From NCBI GenBank assembly GCA_020441225.1, contig JAGRMP010000168.1, positions 1 to 5,032 on the forward strand: a stretch of DNA of 5,032 nucleotides, in the 5' to 3' direction. The DNA is from Maritimibacter sp. Lineage in GTDB: Bacteria; Pseudomonadota; Alphaproteobacteria; Rhodobacterales; Rhodobacteraceae. The translations under genes were made by a program, and so were the position numbers. The notes beneath the pieces are model-generated. The model ran no database searches. It was given only the letters and a program-made list of their open reading frames with translations, and was not told where the DNA came from. Below, piece after piece: positions 1-5,003 of this stretch. Every line of letters begins with the position of its first letter. The first letter of the stretch is position 1.

Positions 1-80
1 TCGCCTGCCTGCTCGCCAACACGCTCACCGCCACGGCGCGGGTGAACGGGCTGCCCGAGCCCGAAGGCCTCACCGCCTGA
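1..80 (+). CDS. 3' end of an unidentified + strand gene
   Basis: Reading from base 3, a frame runs to a TGA at 78-80 and gives about 25 C-terminal residues beginning ACLLANTLTATAR and ending EGLTA. Nearly every codon in this stretch ends in G or C, as in the confirmed genes of the window, so I take it as the real tail of a coding region that starts left of the window. The tail has no motif I can assign to a family, so I give no function. The stop lies 15 bp from the stop of pdeM, which is on the opposite strand, so the two genes converge. I see no clear terminator hairpin in the gap. The alternative is chance GC-rich open frame, since the sample is short. Confidence 0.65.
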   Translation, partial: ACLLANTLTATARVNGLPEPEGLTA

Positions 81-95
81 GGCGGGGCCGCCGCT

Positions 96-746
96 CTAGC
101 GCGGCATCGGCAGGGCGCAGGGCGTGGGGCCGGTCATGACCGCCAGCGCGCCCGCGCCCATGAGGGCGGAGAGCGCCGCGGCGTCGGTGCGCAGGCCCCC
201 GGTATAGGTGCCGTAGGCGGGCAGGATCGCCCGGTCGGCATCGACGAGAAGGCAGGGGCGCGACCGGCCGCTCAGCCGCACCTTGGGGTGGTAATGGCCT
301 GAAATCTCGCCGCTTTCGCCGGGCACGGCGATATGGCGGTATGTGAGGGGCCCGCGCGTGACCTCGGCGCGGTGGCTGCCGCCCAGATCGACCGGTCCCG
401 GGTCGTGGTTGCCTTCGATCCAGATCCAGCGCCGCCCGGCCATCAGCCGCGTGAGCCAGTCGCGGGCCTCGCCCGCGAGCCCGCGCGCCGCGGCGGTGTC
501 GTCGAAGGTGTCGCCGAGGCAGACGATCTCCATGGCGCCGGTGGTCTCGATATCGGCCTCGAGGCGCGCGAGCGTGTCGCGGACCTCGTAGGGCGGCAGG
601 AGCGCGCCGGCATTGCGGGCGTAGCGCTCGGAGCGGCCGAGGTGCAGATCGGAGACGCAGAGCAGCCGTTCCGTCGCCCACCACAGCGCGCCCGAGGGGA
701 GCAGGGTGAGCGCGGCGCCGGCGAGGGTAAACCGATATCCGTTCAT
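96..746 (-). CDS. pdeM: PdeM-type ligase-associated metallophosphoesterase (DNA repair endonuclease)
   Basis: This 216-residue protein belongs to the calcineurin-like metallophosphoesterases, in the subgroup that travels with an ATP-dependent DNA ligase, an Lhr-type helicase and an MBL-fold exonuclease. Members of that subgroup are manganese-dependent DNA nucleases. The metal-binding blocks are in order: SDLHLG (D33, H35), LGDTFDD (D79), EGNHDP (N113, H114) and SGHYHPK (H151, H153). The C-terminal block LPAYGTYTGG (175-184) is typical of the subgroup. Length is normal and no key residue is missing. I chose the ATG at 746 because MNGYRF begins just before the first beta strand; a longer frame to 821 would run into the terminator at 815-839. 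The ribosome-binding site is weak (GAACGAAG). No helicase gene lies immediately upstream, which is unlike the usual arrangement. The protein is probably cytoplasmic. The family call is secure; the exact substrate is inferred from relatives. Confidence 0.93.
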   Translation of the reverse strand: MNGYRFTLAGAALTLLPSGALWWATERLLCVSDLHLGRSERYARNAGALLPPYEVRDTLARLEADIETTGAMEIVCLGDTFDDTAAARGLAGEARDWLTRLMAGRRWIWIEGNHDPGPVDLGGSHRAEVTRGPLTYRHIAVPGESGEISGHYHPKVRLSGRSRPCLLVDADRAILPAYGTYTGGLRTDAAALSALMGAGALAVMTGPTPCALPMPR

Positions 747-790
747 GCTTCGTTCGAACCCGGTTTCGGGGCCGAATGCAAGGGCGAAGT

Positions 791-813
791 GGGGCCGGGA
801 CTGGGGCCGGGAC
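791..813. repeat. Two-copy tandem repeat of 12 bases
   Basis: The 11-base unit GGGGCCGGGAC occurs at 791-801 and again at 803-813, separated by one T. It sits between the terminator of the upstream small gene and the start of pdeM, in what should be the pdeM leader or promoter. The sequence shows only two copies. It could be simple GC-rich slippage or a duplicated protein-binding site. Confidence 0.6.
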
Positions 814-814
814 G

Positions 815-839
815 AAAACACCGGCCGCGGGGGCCGGTG
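815..839 (-). terminator. Rho-independent terminator after the 82-residue membrane protein gene
   Basis: A perfect 8-bp inverted repeat, CACCGGCC (819-826) and GGCCGGTG (832-839), encloses a 5-base loop. On the minus strand the hairpin is followed directly by TTTT (complement of 815-818). It lies 26 bases past the stop codon of the gene at 866-1114, so it should end that transcript and separate it from pdeM. The T run is short, as is common in GC-rich genomes. On the + strand the hairpin is not followed by T residues, so it works in one direction only. Confidence 0.75.
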
Positions 840-865
840 CGCAAAGTGTCGGTCCGGGGGGCGCC

Positions 866-1114
866 TCAGCGTCCGACCGAGATCAGGATCAGAACCAGAT
901 AGATCACCGGGACCAGAGCAACCATGGTGATCCCGACGCCCGCGAGGCCGCCGAGGGCAAAGCCGAGGCCGAGCGCGCCGAGGAGCGCGGCGGCGAGCAG
1001 AAAGCCCCAGAGTTCGCCCGGGTTGGACAGGTCACGATTGTGTTTCTCGCCCGGAAGCGGGGTCCGGGTGGTTTCGGTGTTCTGGTCGGCTTTCGGGGTG
1101 TTGGACAGGTCCAT
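866..1114 (-). CDS. Small two-helix membrane protein of unknown function (82 aa)
   Basis: I do not recognise a family. Residues 1-35 are polar and contain the motif DLSN twice (2-5 and 28-31). They are followed by two hydrophobic segments, about 36-58 and 60-79. The first helix is glycine-rich (G46, G49, G51, G55, G56, G59, G61), a pattern that favours close helix packing. The protein ends in SVGR, the same four residues as the 27-residue protein upstream. I chose the ATG at 1114 because GAGGAG lies 7 bases ahead of it. An in-frame GTG at 1129 overlaps that Shine-Dalgarno sequence and is less likely. A terminator follows at 815-839, and another terminator lies upstream at 1199-1227, so this is probably a single-gene unit. 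Two N-terminal DLSN motifs and a long polar N-terminus suggest an inner-membrane protein with a cytoplasmic tail, but topology is inferred. Confidence 0.82.
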   Translation of the reverse strand: MDLSNTPKADQNTETTRTPLPGEKHNRDLSNPGELWGFLLAAALLGALGLGFALGGLAGVGITMVALVPVIYLVLILISVGR

Positions 1115-1147
1115 CGCGCGTCTCCTCACTGTGTGTGAGGGCGCTTG

Positions 1148-1198
1148 TCACCCAGTTATCTGGCTATTCAAATAAGCAAATTTGTCGCACCGCATCAC
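1148..1198 (-). promoter_or_regulatory. AT-rich segment, probable promoter region of the 82-residue protein gene
   Basis: This stretch is conspicuously AT-rich against very GC-rich surroundings. It lies between the terminator of the 27-residue gene and the Shine-Dalgarno sequence of the 82-residue gene, where a promoter is required. It contains two small inverted repeats: CCAG-TTAT-CTGG, and CAAAT with ATTTG six bases apart, the latter including the palindrome CAAATTTG. I could not fit a convincing -35/-10 pair with normal spacing, so I mark the region rather than a precise promoter. A regulator-binding site is possible. Confidence 0.4.
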
Positions 1199-1227
1199 AA
1201 AATCCGGCGCAGGAAGGTCTGGCCGGA
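1199..1227 (-). terminator. Rho-independent terminator after the 27-residue gene
   Basis: TCCGGC (1203-1208) pairs with GCCGGA (1222-1227), and CAG (1210-1212) pairs with CTG (1219-1221). This gives a nine-pair stem with one bulged base (1209) and a 6-base loop. On the minus strand it runs into TTTT (complement of 1199-1202). It begins 25 bases after the TAA of the small gene at 1253-1336. Its position supports that gene being a separate transcription unit. The T run is only four bases, so termination may be partial. Confidence 0.7.
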
Positions 1228-1252
1228 CGGGGTGTCGCGGGGCGGGGCCGGC

Positions 1253-1336
1253 TTAGCGGCCGACCGAGACGAACACCATGGCGATGAACATCACCAGCGT
1301 AACCAACAACATGACCATGACCAGGGCAGGCAACAT
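1253..1336 (-). CDS. 27-residue single-helix membrane protein, unknown function
   Basis: A very short gene starts with ATG at 1336 and stops with TAA at 1253-1255. AAGGAG (complement of 1344-1349) sits 7 bases before the ATG, one of the best ribosome-binding sites in the window. The product begins MLPALVMVMLL and ends MVFVSVGR. It is almost entirely hydrophobic, has five methionines after the initiator, and has a single charged residue, the terminal Arg. It would form one membrane helix. A terminator lies 25 bases downstream and a plausible promoter lies upstream, so all parts of a complete small gene are present. The SVGR ending, preceded by a hydrophobic run, matches the end of the 82-residue neighbour, which suggests common origin or a shared partner. 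I know no family for it. The alternative is a leader peptide, but the terminator downstream argues for a stand-alone gene. Confidence 0.7.
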   Translation of the reverse strand: MLPALVMVMLLVTLVMFIAMVFVSVGR

Positions 1337-1387
1337 CTCAGGGCTCCTTCACGTGTTTTCGAGGGGAATGCGCGTCCCTTGCGCGCG

Positions 1388-1417
1388 AGGATAACCCGGG
1401 CGCGCCCTGCTTGTGAA
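1388..1417 (-). promoter_or_regulatory. Candidate promoter of the 27-residue gene
   Basis: On the minus strand TTCACA (complement of 1412-1417) resembles a -35 box, and TATCCT (complement of 1388-1393) resembles a -10 box, with an 18-base spacer. Transcription would start near 1380 and give a leader of about 45 bases before the ATG at 1336. The match to the housekeeping consensus is moderate: five of six and four of six positions. The spacer contains the perfect palindrome GGGCGCGCCC (1398-1407), which could be an operator or chance. Confidence 0.35.
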
Positions 1418-1470
1418 GCGCTGCTTGGGGACGCTGTGTCGCAGGGAGAAAACGCCGGTGCGCCAGGGGA

Positions 1471-2118
1471 TTACGCCATCACGTCCGCGAGGAAGGCGGG
1501 CAGGTTGTCGGTGTGGTAGTGGATATGCGCGGCCGGTGCGGCCCTGGGGGCGACATGCACGGTGCGCATCCCCTTGGCGTGCGGCACGGCGAGGTTGCGC
1601 GGGTCGTCCTCGAACATCGCCGCGGCCAGCGGGTCGAGCCCGTCGGCGGCGAAGATGGTCTCGAAGGCCTCGACATGCGGCTTGGGGTGGAACCCGGCCT
1701 CCTCGACGCCATAGATCGCGTCGAACAGGCCCGACAGCCCGCGTGCCTCGATCACCCGCTCGGCATAGGGCACGGTGGCGTTGGTGAAGACGATCCGCCG
1801 GCCGGGCAGATCGCCGATCCGGGCGGCAAGCTCGGGATCGGGGGCGAGGCCGGCGAAGGAGATGTCGTGGACCGCGTCGAGATAGGGGCCGGGGTCGATG
1901 CCGTGGACCTGCATCAGCCCGGCAAGCGTGGTGCCGTAGTCGCGCCAGTACTGGGCGCGCAGCCGGTCGGCCTCGGAATGGTCGACGCCGAGCGCCTCCA
2001 TCACCCATTGCGTCATCTTCACCTCGATCTGGTCGAAGAGCGCGGCGGAGGGCGGGTAAAGCGTGTTGTCGAGGTCGAAGACCCAGGTGGTGACATCGGT
2101 GAAGCGTTTGGCGTGCAT
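1471..2118 (-). CDS. HAD-superfamily pyrimidine 5'-nucleotidase
   Basis: The 215-residue product is a haloacid dehalogenase-fold phosphatase of the pyrimidine 5'-nucleotidase group (relatives include yeast Sdt1/Phm8). These cytoplasmic enzymes remove phosphate from nucleoside monophosphates, with a phospho-aspartate intermediate. Motif I is FDLDNTLY (14-21, nucleophile D15, acid/base D17). Motif II is VFTNAT (110-115, T112). Motif III is K146 in FHPKPH. Motif IV is FEDDPRNL (169-176, D171 and D172). An alpha-helical cap lies at about 25-90. The ATG at 2118 puts motif I about 14 residues in, as in relatives. The frame stays open to 2295, but the extra part is proline- and arginine-rich and reads through the repeat-like hairpin, so I reject it. 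No good Shine-Dalgarno sequence precedes 2118. It is divergent from the GntR gene, which might regulate it. Family is secure; the physiological substrate could also be another small phosphate ester. Confidence 0.92.
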   Translation of the reverse strand: MHAKRFTDVTTWVFDLDNTLYPPSAALFDQIEVKMTQWVMEALGVDHSEADRLRAQYWRDYGTTLAGLMQVHGIDPGPYLDAVHDISFAGLAPDPELAARIGDLPGRRIVFTNATVPYAERVIEARGLSGLFDAIYGVEEAGFHPKPHVEAFETIFAADGLDPLAAAMFEDDPRNLAVPHAKGMRTVHVAPRAAPAAHIHYHTDNLPAFLADVMA

Positions 2119-2199
2119 GGGCGACGCATAGGGGAGGCGGGGGCCGGTGGCAAGGGCGGGCGCGGGGCCGGTCCGGTGTCGGCGGTAGCGCGGGCGGGA

Positions 2200-2247
2200 G
2201 CGGGGGCCAGCCCCCGCGCCCCCGAGGTATTTCGGGACCAAAGAAGG
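2200..2247. repeat. GC-rich hairpin plus conserved-looking flank, candidate dispersed intergenic repeat
   Basis: GCGGGGG (2200-2206) and CCCCCGC (2211-2217) form a perfect 7-bp hairpin with a 4-base loop. It is followed by CCCGA (2221-2225) and TCGGG (2232-2236), a second small inverted repeat around GGTATT, and then ACCAAAGAAG. From general familiarity with Rhodobacterales genomes, a hairpin of this type followed by a CCCCGAGGTATTT-like segment and AAAGAAG recurs between many genes. I cannot confirm the copy number here. It lies between two divergent genes, so it is not an ordinary terminator of either. Confidence 0.45.
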
Positions 2248-2311
2248 GGGCGGCGGAGGCTCGCAGCCCGGCCTCGCGCGGTTTCGGGGTACCATCGTAC
2301 ACCGTCAAAGC

Positions 2312-2339
2312 TTGAATGTGGCCGCGCCAGATGCATTAT
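2312..2339 (+). promoter_or_regulatory. Candidate promoter of the GntR-family regulator gene
   Basis: TTGAAT (2312-2317) and CATTAT (2334-2339) are separated by 16 bases and resemble -35 and -10 boxes. They lie in the least GC-rich part of the divergent spacer, about 27 bases before the start codon. Just upstream are GTAC-CATC-GTAC (2289-2300) and TCAA-AGC-TTGA (2305-2315), short inverted repeats that could be operator sites for the regulator itself. FadR-type proteins often bind such GTAC-centred or similar palindromes and repress their own gene. The match is moderate and unproven. Confidence 0.3.
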
Positions 2340-2353
2340 CGGTCCATCACCGC

Positions 2354-2360
2354 AGGGAGG
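2354..2360 (+). promoter_or_regulatory. Ribosome-binding site that fixes the GntR start
   Basis: AGGGAGG lies 5 bases ahead of the ATG at 2366. This selects that ATG over the in-frame TTG at 2312, which would add 18 residues and would overlap the candidate -35 box. Confidence 0.75.
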
Positions 2361-2365
2361 CGCGC

Positions 2366-3019
2366 ATGACCGAGGAAAAACCGGCGACCAAGGACGCTTA
2401 CGGGTTGATCCTCGAAGCGATCGACGACGGGCTGTACAAACCCGGCGACCGGATGGTCGAGAGCGAGCTCGCCGAGCGCTTCGGGGTGTCGCGCACGCCG
2501 ATCCGCGAAGCGCTGCAGCGGCTCGAGACCCAGAGCCTGCTCACCCGCGACGGCCGCTCGCTGATCGTGGCCTCGCTCGACCACAACCAGCTCGCCGAGC
2601 TCTACGCGGTGCGGGCCGAGCTCGAAGGGCTGGCGGCGCGGCTTGCGGCCCAGCATGCCGCGCCCGAGGAAGTGCGGGTGCTGCGCGAGATGGTCGAGGA
2701 GGACCGCGCCATGATCGGCAATCCCGCGGCGCTGGCGCGGACCAACCGGCGGTTTCACAAGCAGGTGCATCTGGCCAGCCACAATCGCTACCTGGTGCAG
2801 CAGCTCGATCTCGTGCACCGGACCATGGCGCTGCTCGCGACGACCTCGCTGGCCGTCGAGGGGCGGTCGGAAATGGCGATCGCCGAGCACGAGGCGATCG
2901 TGAACGCGATCGAGGCGCGCGACGGCGAGGCGGCGGCGGAGGCGCTGCGCAAGCATATCTCGTCGGCCTTCGCGACCCGGCTCAGGCTCGATTCCGCCAG
3001 CGCTGAAACGGCCGGCTAG
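2366..3019 (+). CDS. GntR-family transcriptional regulator, FadR subfamily with FCD domain
   Basis: This 217-residue protein has an N-terminal winged helix-turn-helix (about 10-70) with the GntR signature SELAERFGVSRTPIREALQRL (starting at S33), followed by an all-helical FCD effector domain (about 75-205). The FCD metal site is present: N127 and H131 in NRRFHKQ, H175 in AEHEAI and H197 in RKHISS. This suggests it binds a metal and a small carboxylate-type ligand, as other FCD regulators do. Length is normal for the group. It has its own Shine-Dalgarno sequence and is read alone. It is divergent from the pyrimidine nucleotidase gene and convergent with the glycosyltransferase gene, whose 3' end it overlaps by 38 bp. 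The ligand and targets cannot be told from sequence. Local autoregulation and control of the divergent gene are the simplest guesses. Confidence 0.95.
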   Translation: MTEEKPATKDAYGLILEAIDDGLYKPGDRMVESELAERFGVSRTPIREALQRLETQSLLTRDGRSLIVASLDHNQLAELYAVRAELEGLAARLAAQHAAPEEVRVLREMVEEDRAMIGNPAALARTNRRFHKQVHLASHNRYLVQQLDLVHRTMALLATTSLAVEGRSEMAIAEHEAIVNAIEARDGEAAAEALRKHISSAFATRLRLDSASAETAG

Positions 3020-5003
3020 CGCCCCAGATGTCGTGGTCGCGGTGCAGATGCCCGTGGCTGGTCTTGTCCCAGTAGAACGGCTTGGTGGCGATCTCGACGA
3101 TGCCCTTGAGCGCCGCCACCGAGGCGAGCGGCCAGTAGACATGCAGCGTCGGCACCCATTTCATCAAGAACCGGTGTTCGTCGTCGGCCACTGCCATCAT
3201 GCCCACGGCGATGGTCAGCAGCTCGGAAAAGAAAAAGATCCCGCCGAGGATCCAGAAGGCCGCGGGCGGCAGGATGCCCACGAGCGGGTGCGGCAGGCCG
3301 AGGGCGAGCAGCCAGAAGCTCCACAGGAAGGGGGCGAGCAGGAACTGGCTGAGCGTGCCGAGAAAGAGGAGCTGGACGCCCGCGAATTTCCACGGACCCA
3401 GCTCGTCGAACAGGCGCGTGGGCGCGCGCATGTGCACGCCCCAGGTCATCGCGTAGCCCTTGATCCAGCGCGAGCGCTGCTTGATCCAGGGCCAGGGACG
3501 GCAGTTGGCCTCTTCCTTGGTCACGGTGTCGATGAGTTCCGTGCGGTAGCCGTGGCGGGCGAGGCGGATGCCGAGATCGGCGTCTTCGGTAACGTTATGC
3601 GCGTCCCAGCCGCCGAGCTCTTCGAGCGCGGTGCGGCGGAAAAACAGCGTGGTGCCGCCGAGGGGGACGGCGAAGCCCATCTTTTCCAGCCCCGGCAGCA
3701 TGATCCGGAACCAGGTCGCGTACTCGATGGCGAAGGCGCGGGCGAGCCAGTTTTCGCGCGGGTTGTAGAAGTCGAGCATGCCCTGCAGGCAGGCGACGGA
3801 GGGCCCGCGTTCGGCGAAGCGGCGCACGATCCGGCGGATTTGCCCGGGCTCGGGCGCGTCTTCGGCATCGTAGACGCCGATGATCGAGCCATGGCAGAAA
3901 TCGAGCGCGAAATTGAGCGCGCGGGGCTTGGTGCGCACCGCGCCCTCGGGCACGGTCACCTGCCGCATCCAGGGCGGCAGGGCGGAGCGGGCGAGGGTCT
4001 CGCGGGTGAGGGTGTCGTCGGCCTCGACCACGAGGCAGATGTCGAGCAGTTCGCGCGGGTAGTCGAGCGCGTCGAGCCGGCGAATGAGCCGCCCGGCGAT
4101 CTCACGCTCGCGAAACAGCGGCACCAGGATCGAGACGGTCGGCAGGCGCAGCGCGTCGGCGGTGTGGGCGGTGCCCGCGTCCGGGGCGGTGCGGGTGGCT
4201 TGACGGGTGCGGCGGTAGATCAGCGCGGCGCTCGCTTTGAGCCCGGTGTTGACGAGCAGGGTGAGCACGGCCCAGGCGGTGAGCAGCGAAAAGGCGGCGA
4301 CCGGGGCCAGAACGGCGAGCGCCGCGACGGCGGCGAGCCCGGCGGTGGCGAAGCGCCAGACCGGGCCTGTCTGCACCGTCCGGCAGCTTTCCGAGGCGGC
4401 CACCCGGGTTTCGGCGCGGCCGGTGAGCGCGCGGCGCCGCGCGGCGATGAGCGCGGTCTGGATCGCGGTTTCGGGCGCGACGGCGAGGCGGATCGGACCG
4501 AAGCTGTCGGGCAGCCAGCGGCTGATCTCGGCGAACTCGGCGGGGCGCGAGCAGATCACCACCGTGGCGCCGGCGACGCGTTTCCACGGCAGGACGCCGT
4601 TGCGCACGCAGTTTTCCGCCCCGATGGCGTCGACCAGCCGCGCGTCGGGCGGCTCAGCGGCGAGATCGGCGACGGCGCAGCCGTATTGGGTCGAGAGCGC
4701 GCGGTAGAGCGCCGCTTCGCTGACCATTTCGCGGGCGAGGAGGATGTCGCCGAACCGCGCTTCTTCGCGCTCCTGCAGGGCAAGCACCTGGGCCAGTTCG
4801 GCCCGGGTGAGCGCGCCCTGTTCGACCAGGATCTCGCCGAGCGGGCGGTGTTTCGGTCTGCCGGTCGCGGTGGCGGTGCGGCGCTGCGCCACGAGATGCG
4901 GGGCGTCGGTGTGGGGCTGGGGGGCGCCGGGCGTGCCGGTGATGCGGGGCGGCGGCGCGGAAAAGATCGGCTTCGGCGCGGGGCGCAGGGGGAAGTCGAC
5001 CAC
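2982..5003 (-). CDS. Membrane glycosyltransferase (GT2) with N-terminal MshEN cyclic-di-GMP-binding domain
   Basis: Numbered from the GTG at 5003, the product has 673 residues. Residues 1-50 are proline-rich. An MshEN domain follows, with two 24-residue motifs (54-77 from PLGEILVEQG, 83-106 from RFGDILL) and the 5-residue spacer typical of MshEN; its C-terminal part runs to about 190. Two membrane helices (about 218-262) precede the GT2 domain (288-520): D329/D330, KPRALN (359-364), DAED (379-382), TED (472-474) and QRSRW (509-513), the Q-x-x-R-W mark of processive polysaccharide synthases. Three or four helices follow (about 541-640), then KPFYWDKTSHG (641-651). It probably makes or exports a surface polysaccharide at the inner membrane. 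Escherichia coli NfrB is a comparable GT2 enzyme, but its MshEN is C-terminal. The sugar is unknown. The frame stays open to the window edge without a clear Shine-Dalgarno sequence at the GTG, so the true start may lie outside. The 3' end overlaps the GntR gene. Confidence 0.94.
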   Translation of the reverse strand: MVDFPLRPAPKPIFSAPPPRITGTPGAPQPHTDAPHLVAQRRTATATGRPKHRPLGEILVEQGALTRAELAQVLALQEREEARFGDILLAREMVSEAALYRALSTQYGCAVADLAAEPPDARLVDAIGAENCVRNGVLPWKRVAGATVVICSRPAEFAEISRWLPDSFGPIRLAVAPETAIQTALIAARRRALTGRAETRVAASESCRTVQTGPVWRFATAGLAAVAALAVLAPVAAFSLLTAWAVLTLLVNTGLKASAALIYRRTRQATRTAPDAGTAHTADALRLPTVSILVPLFREREIAGRLIRRLDALDYPRELLDICLVVEADDTLTRETLARSALPPWMRQVTVPEGAVRTKPRALNFALDFCHGSIIGVYDAEDAPEPGQIRRIVRRFAERGPSVACLQGMLDFYNPRENWLARAFAIEYATWFRIMLPGLEKMGFAVPLGGTTLFFRRTALEELGGWDAHNVTEDADLGIRLARHGYRTELIDTVTKEEANCRPWPWIKQRSRWIKGYAMTWGVHMRAPTRLFDELGPWKFAGVQLLFLGTLSQFLLAPFLWSFWLLALGLPHPLVGILPPAAFWILGGIFFFSELLTIAVGMMAVADDEHRFLMKWVPTLHVYWPLASVAALKGIVEIATKPFYWDKTSHGHLHRDHDIWGASRPFQRWRNRA

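Noticed and set aside
747..821. Longer start for pdeM (25 extra residues)
   Set aside because: It would begin inside the terminator of the upstream gene, and the extension is not part of the family domain.
333..902. Plus-strand open frame opposite pdeM
   Set aside because: It is antisense to a gene with intact metallophosphoesterase motifs, and its product is low-complexity.
1449..1464. Terminator for the nucleotidase gene (hairpin before TTTT on the minus strand)
   Set aside because: The stem is only three pairs around CGGT, too weak to call despite the four T residues.
2119..2295. N-terminal extension of the nucleotidase (59 residues)
   Set aside because: It is proline- and arginine-rich, crosses the hairpin repeat, and is not needed for the HAD fold.
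1349..2308. Long minus-strand open frame (319 codons) in another frame over the nucleotidase
   Set aside because: The overlapping frame at 1471-2118 has all HAD motifs. This one is rich in Arg and Pro and has no motif.
1513..3006. Long + strand open frame (497 codons)
   Set aside because: It runs antisense to the nucleotidase and then out of frame through the GntR gene. Its product is repetitive in Arg, Gly and Ala and has no domain; it is a shadow of GC-rich coding DNA.
2336..3142. Minus-strand open frame (268 codons) opposite the GntR gene
   Set aside because: It is antisense to a clear GntR regulator and has no recognisable domain or ribosome-binding site.
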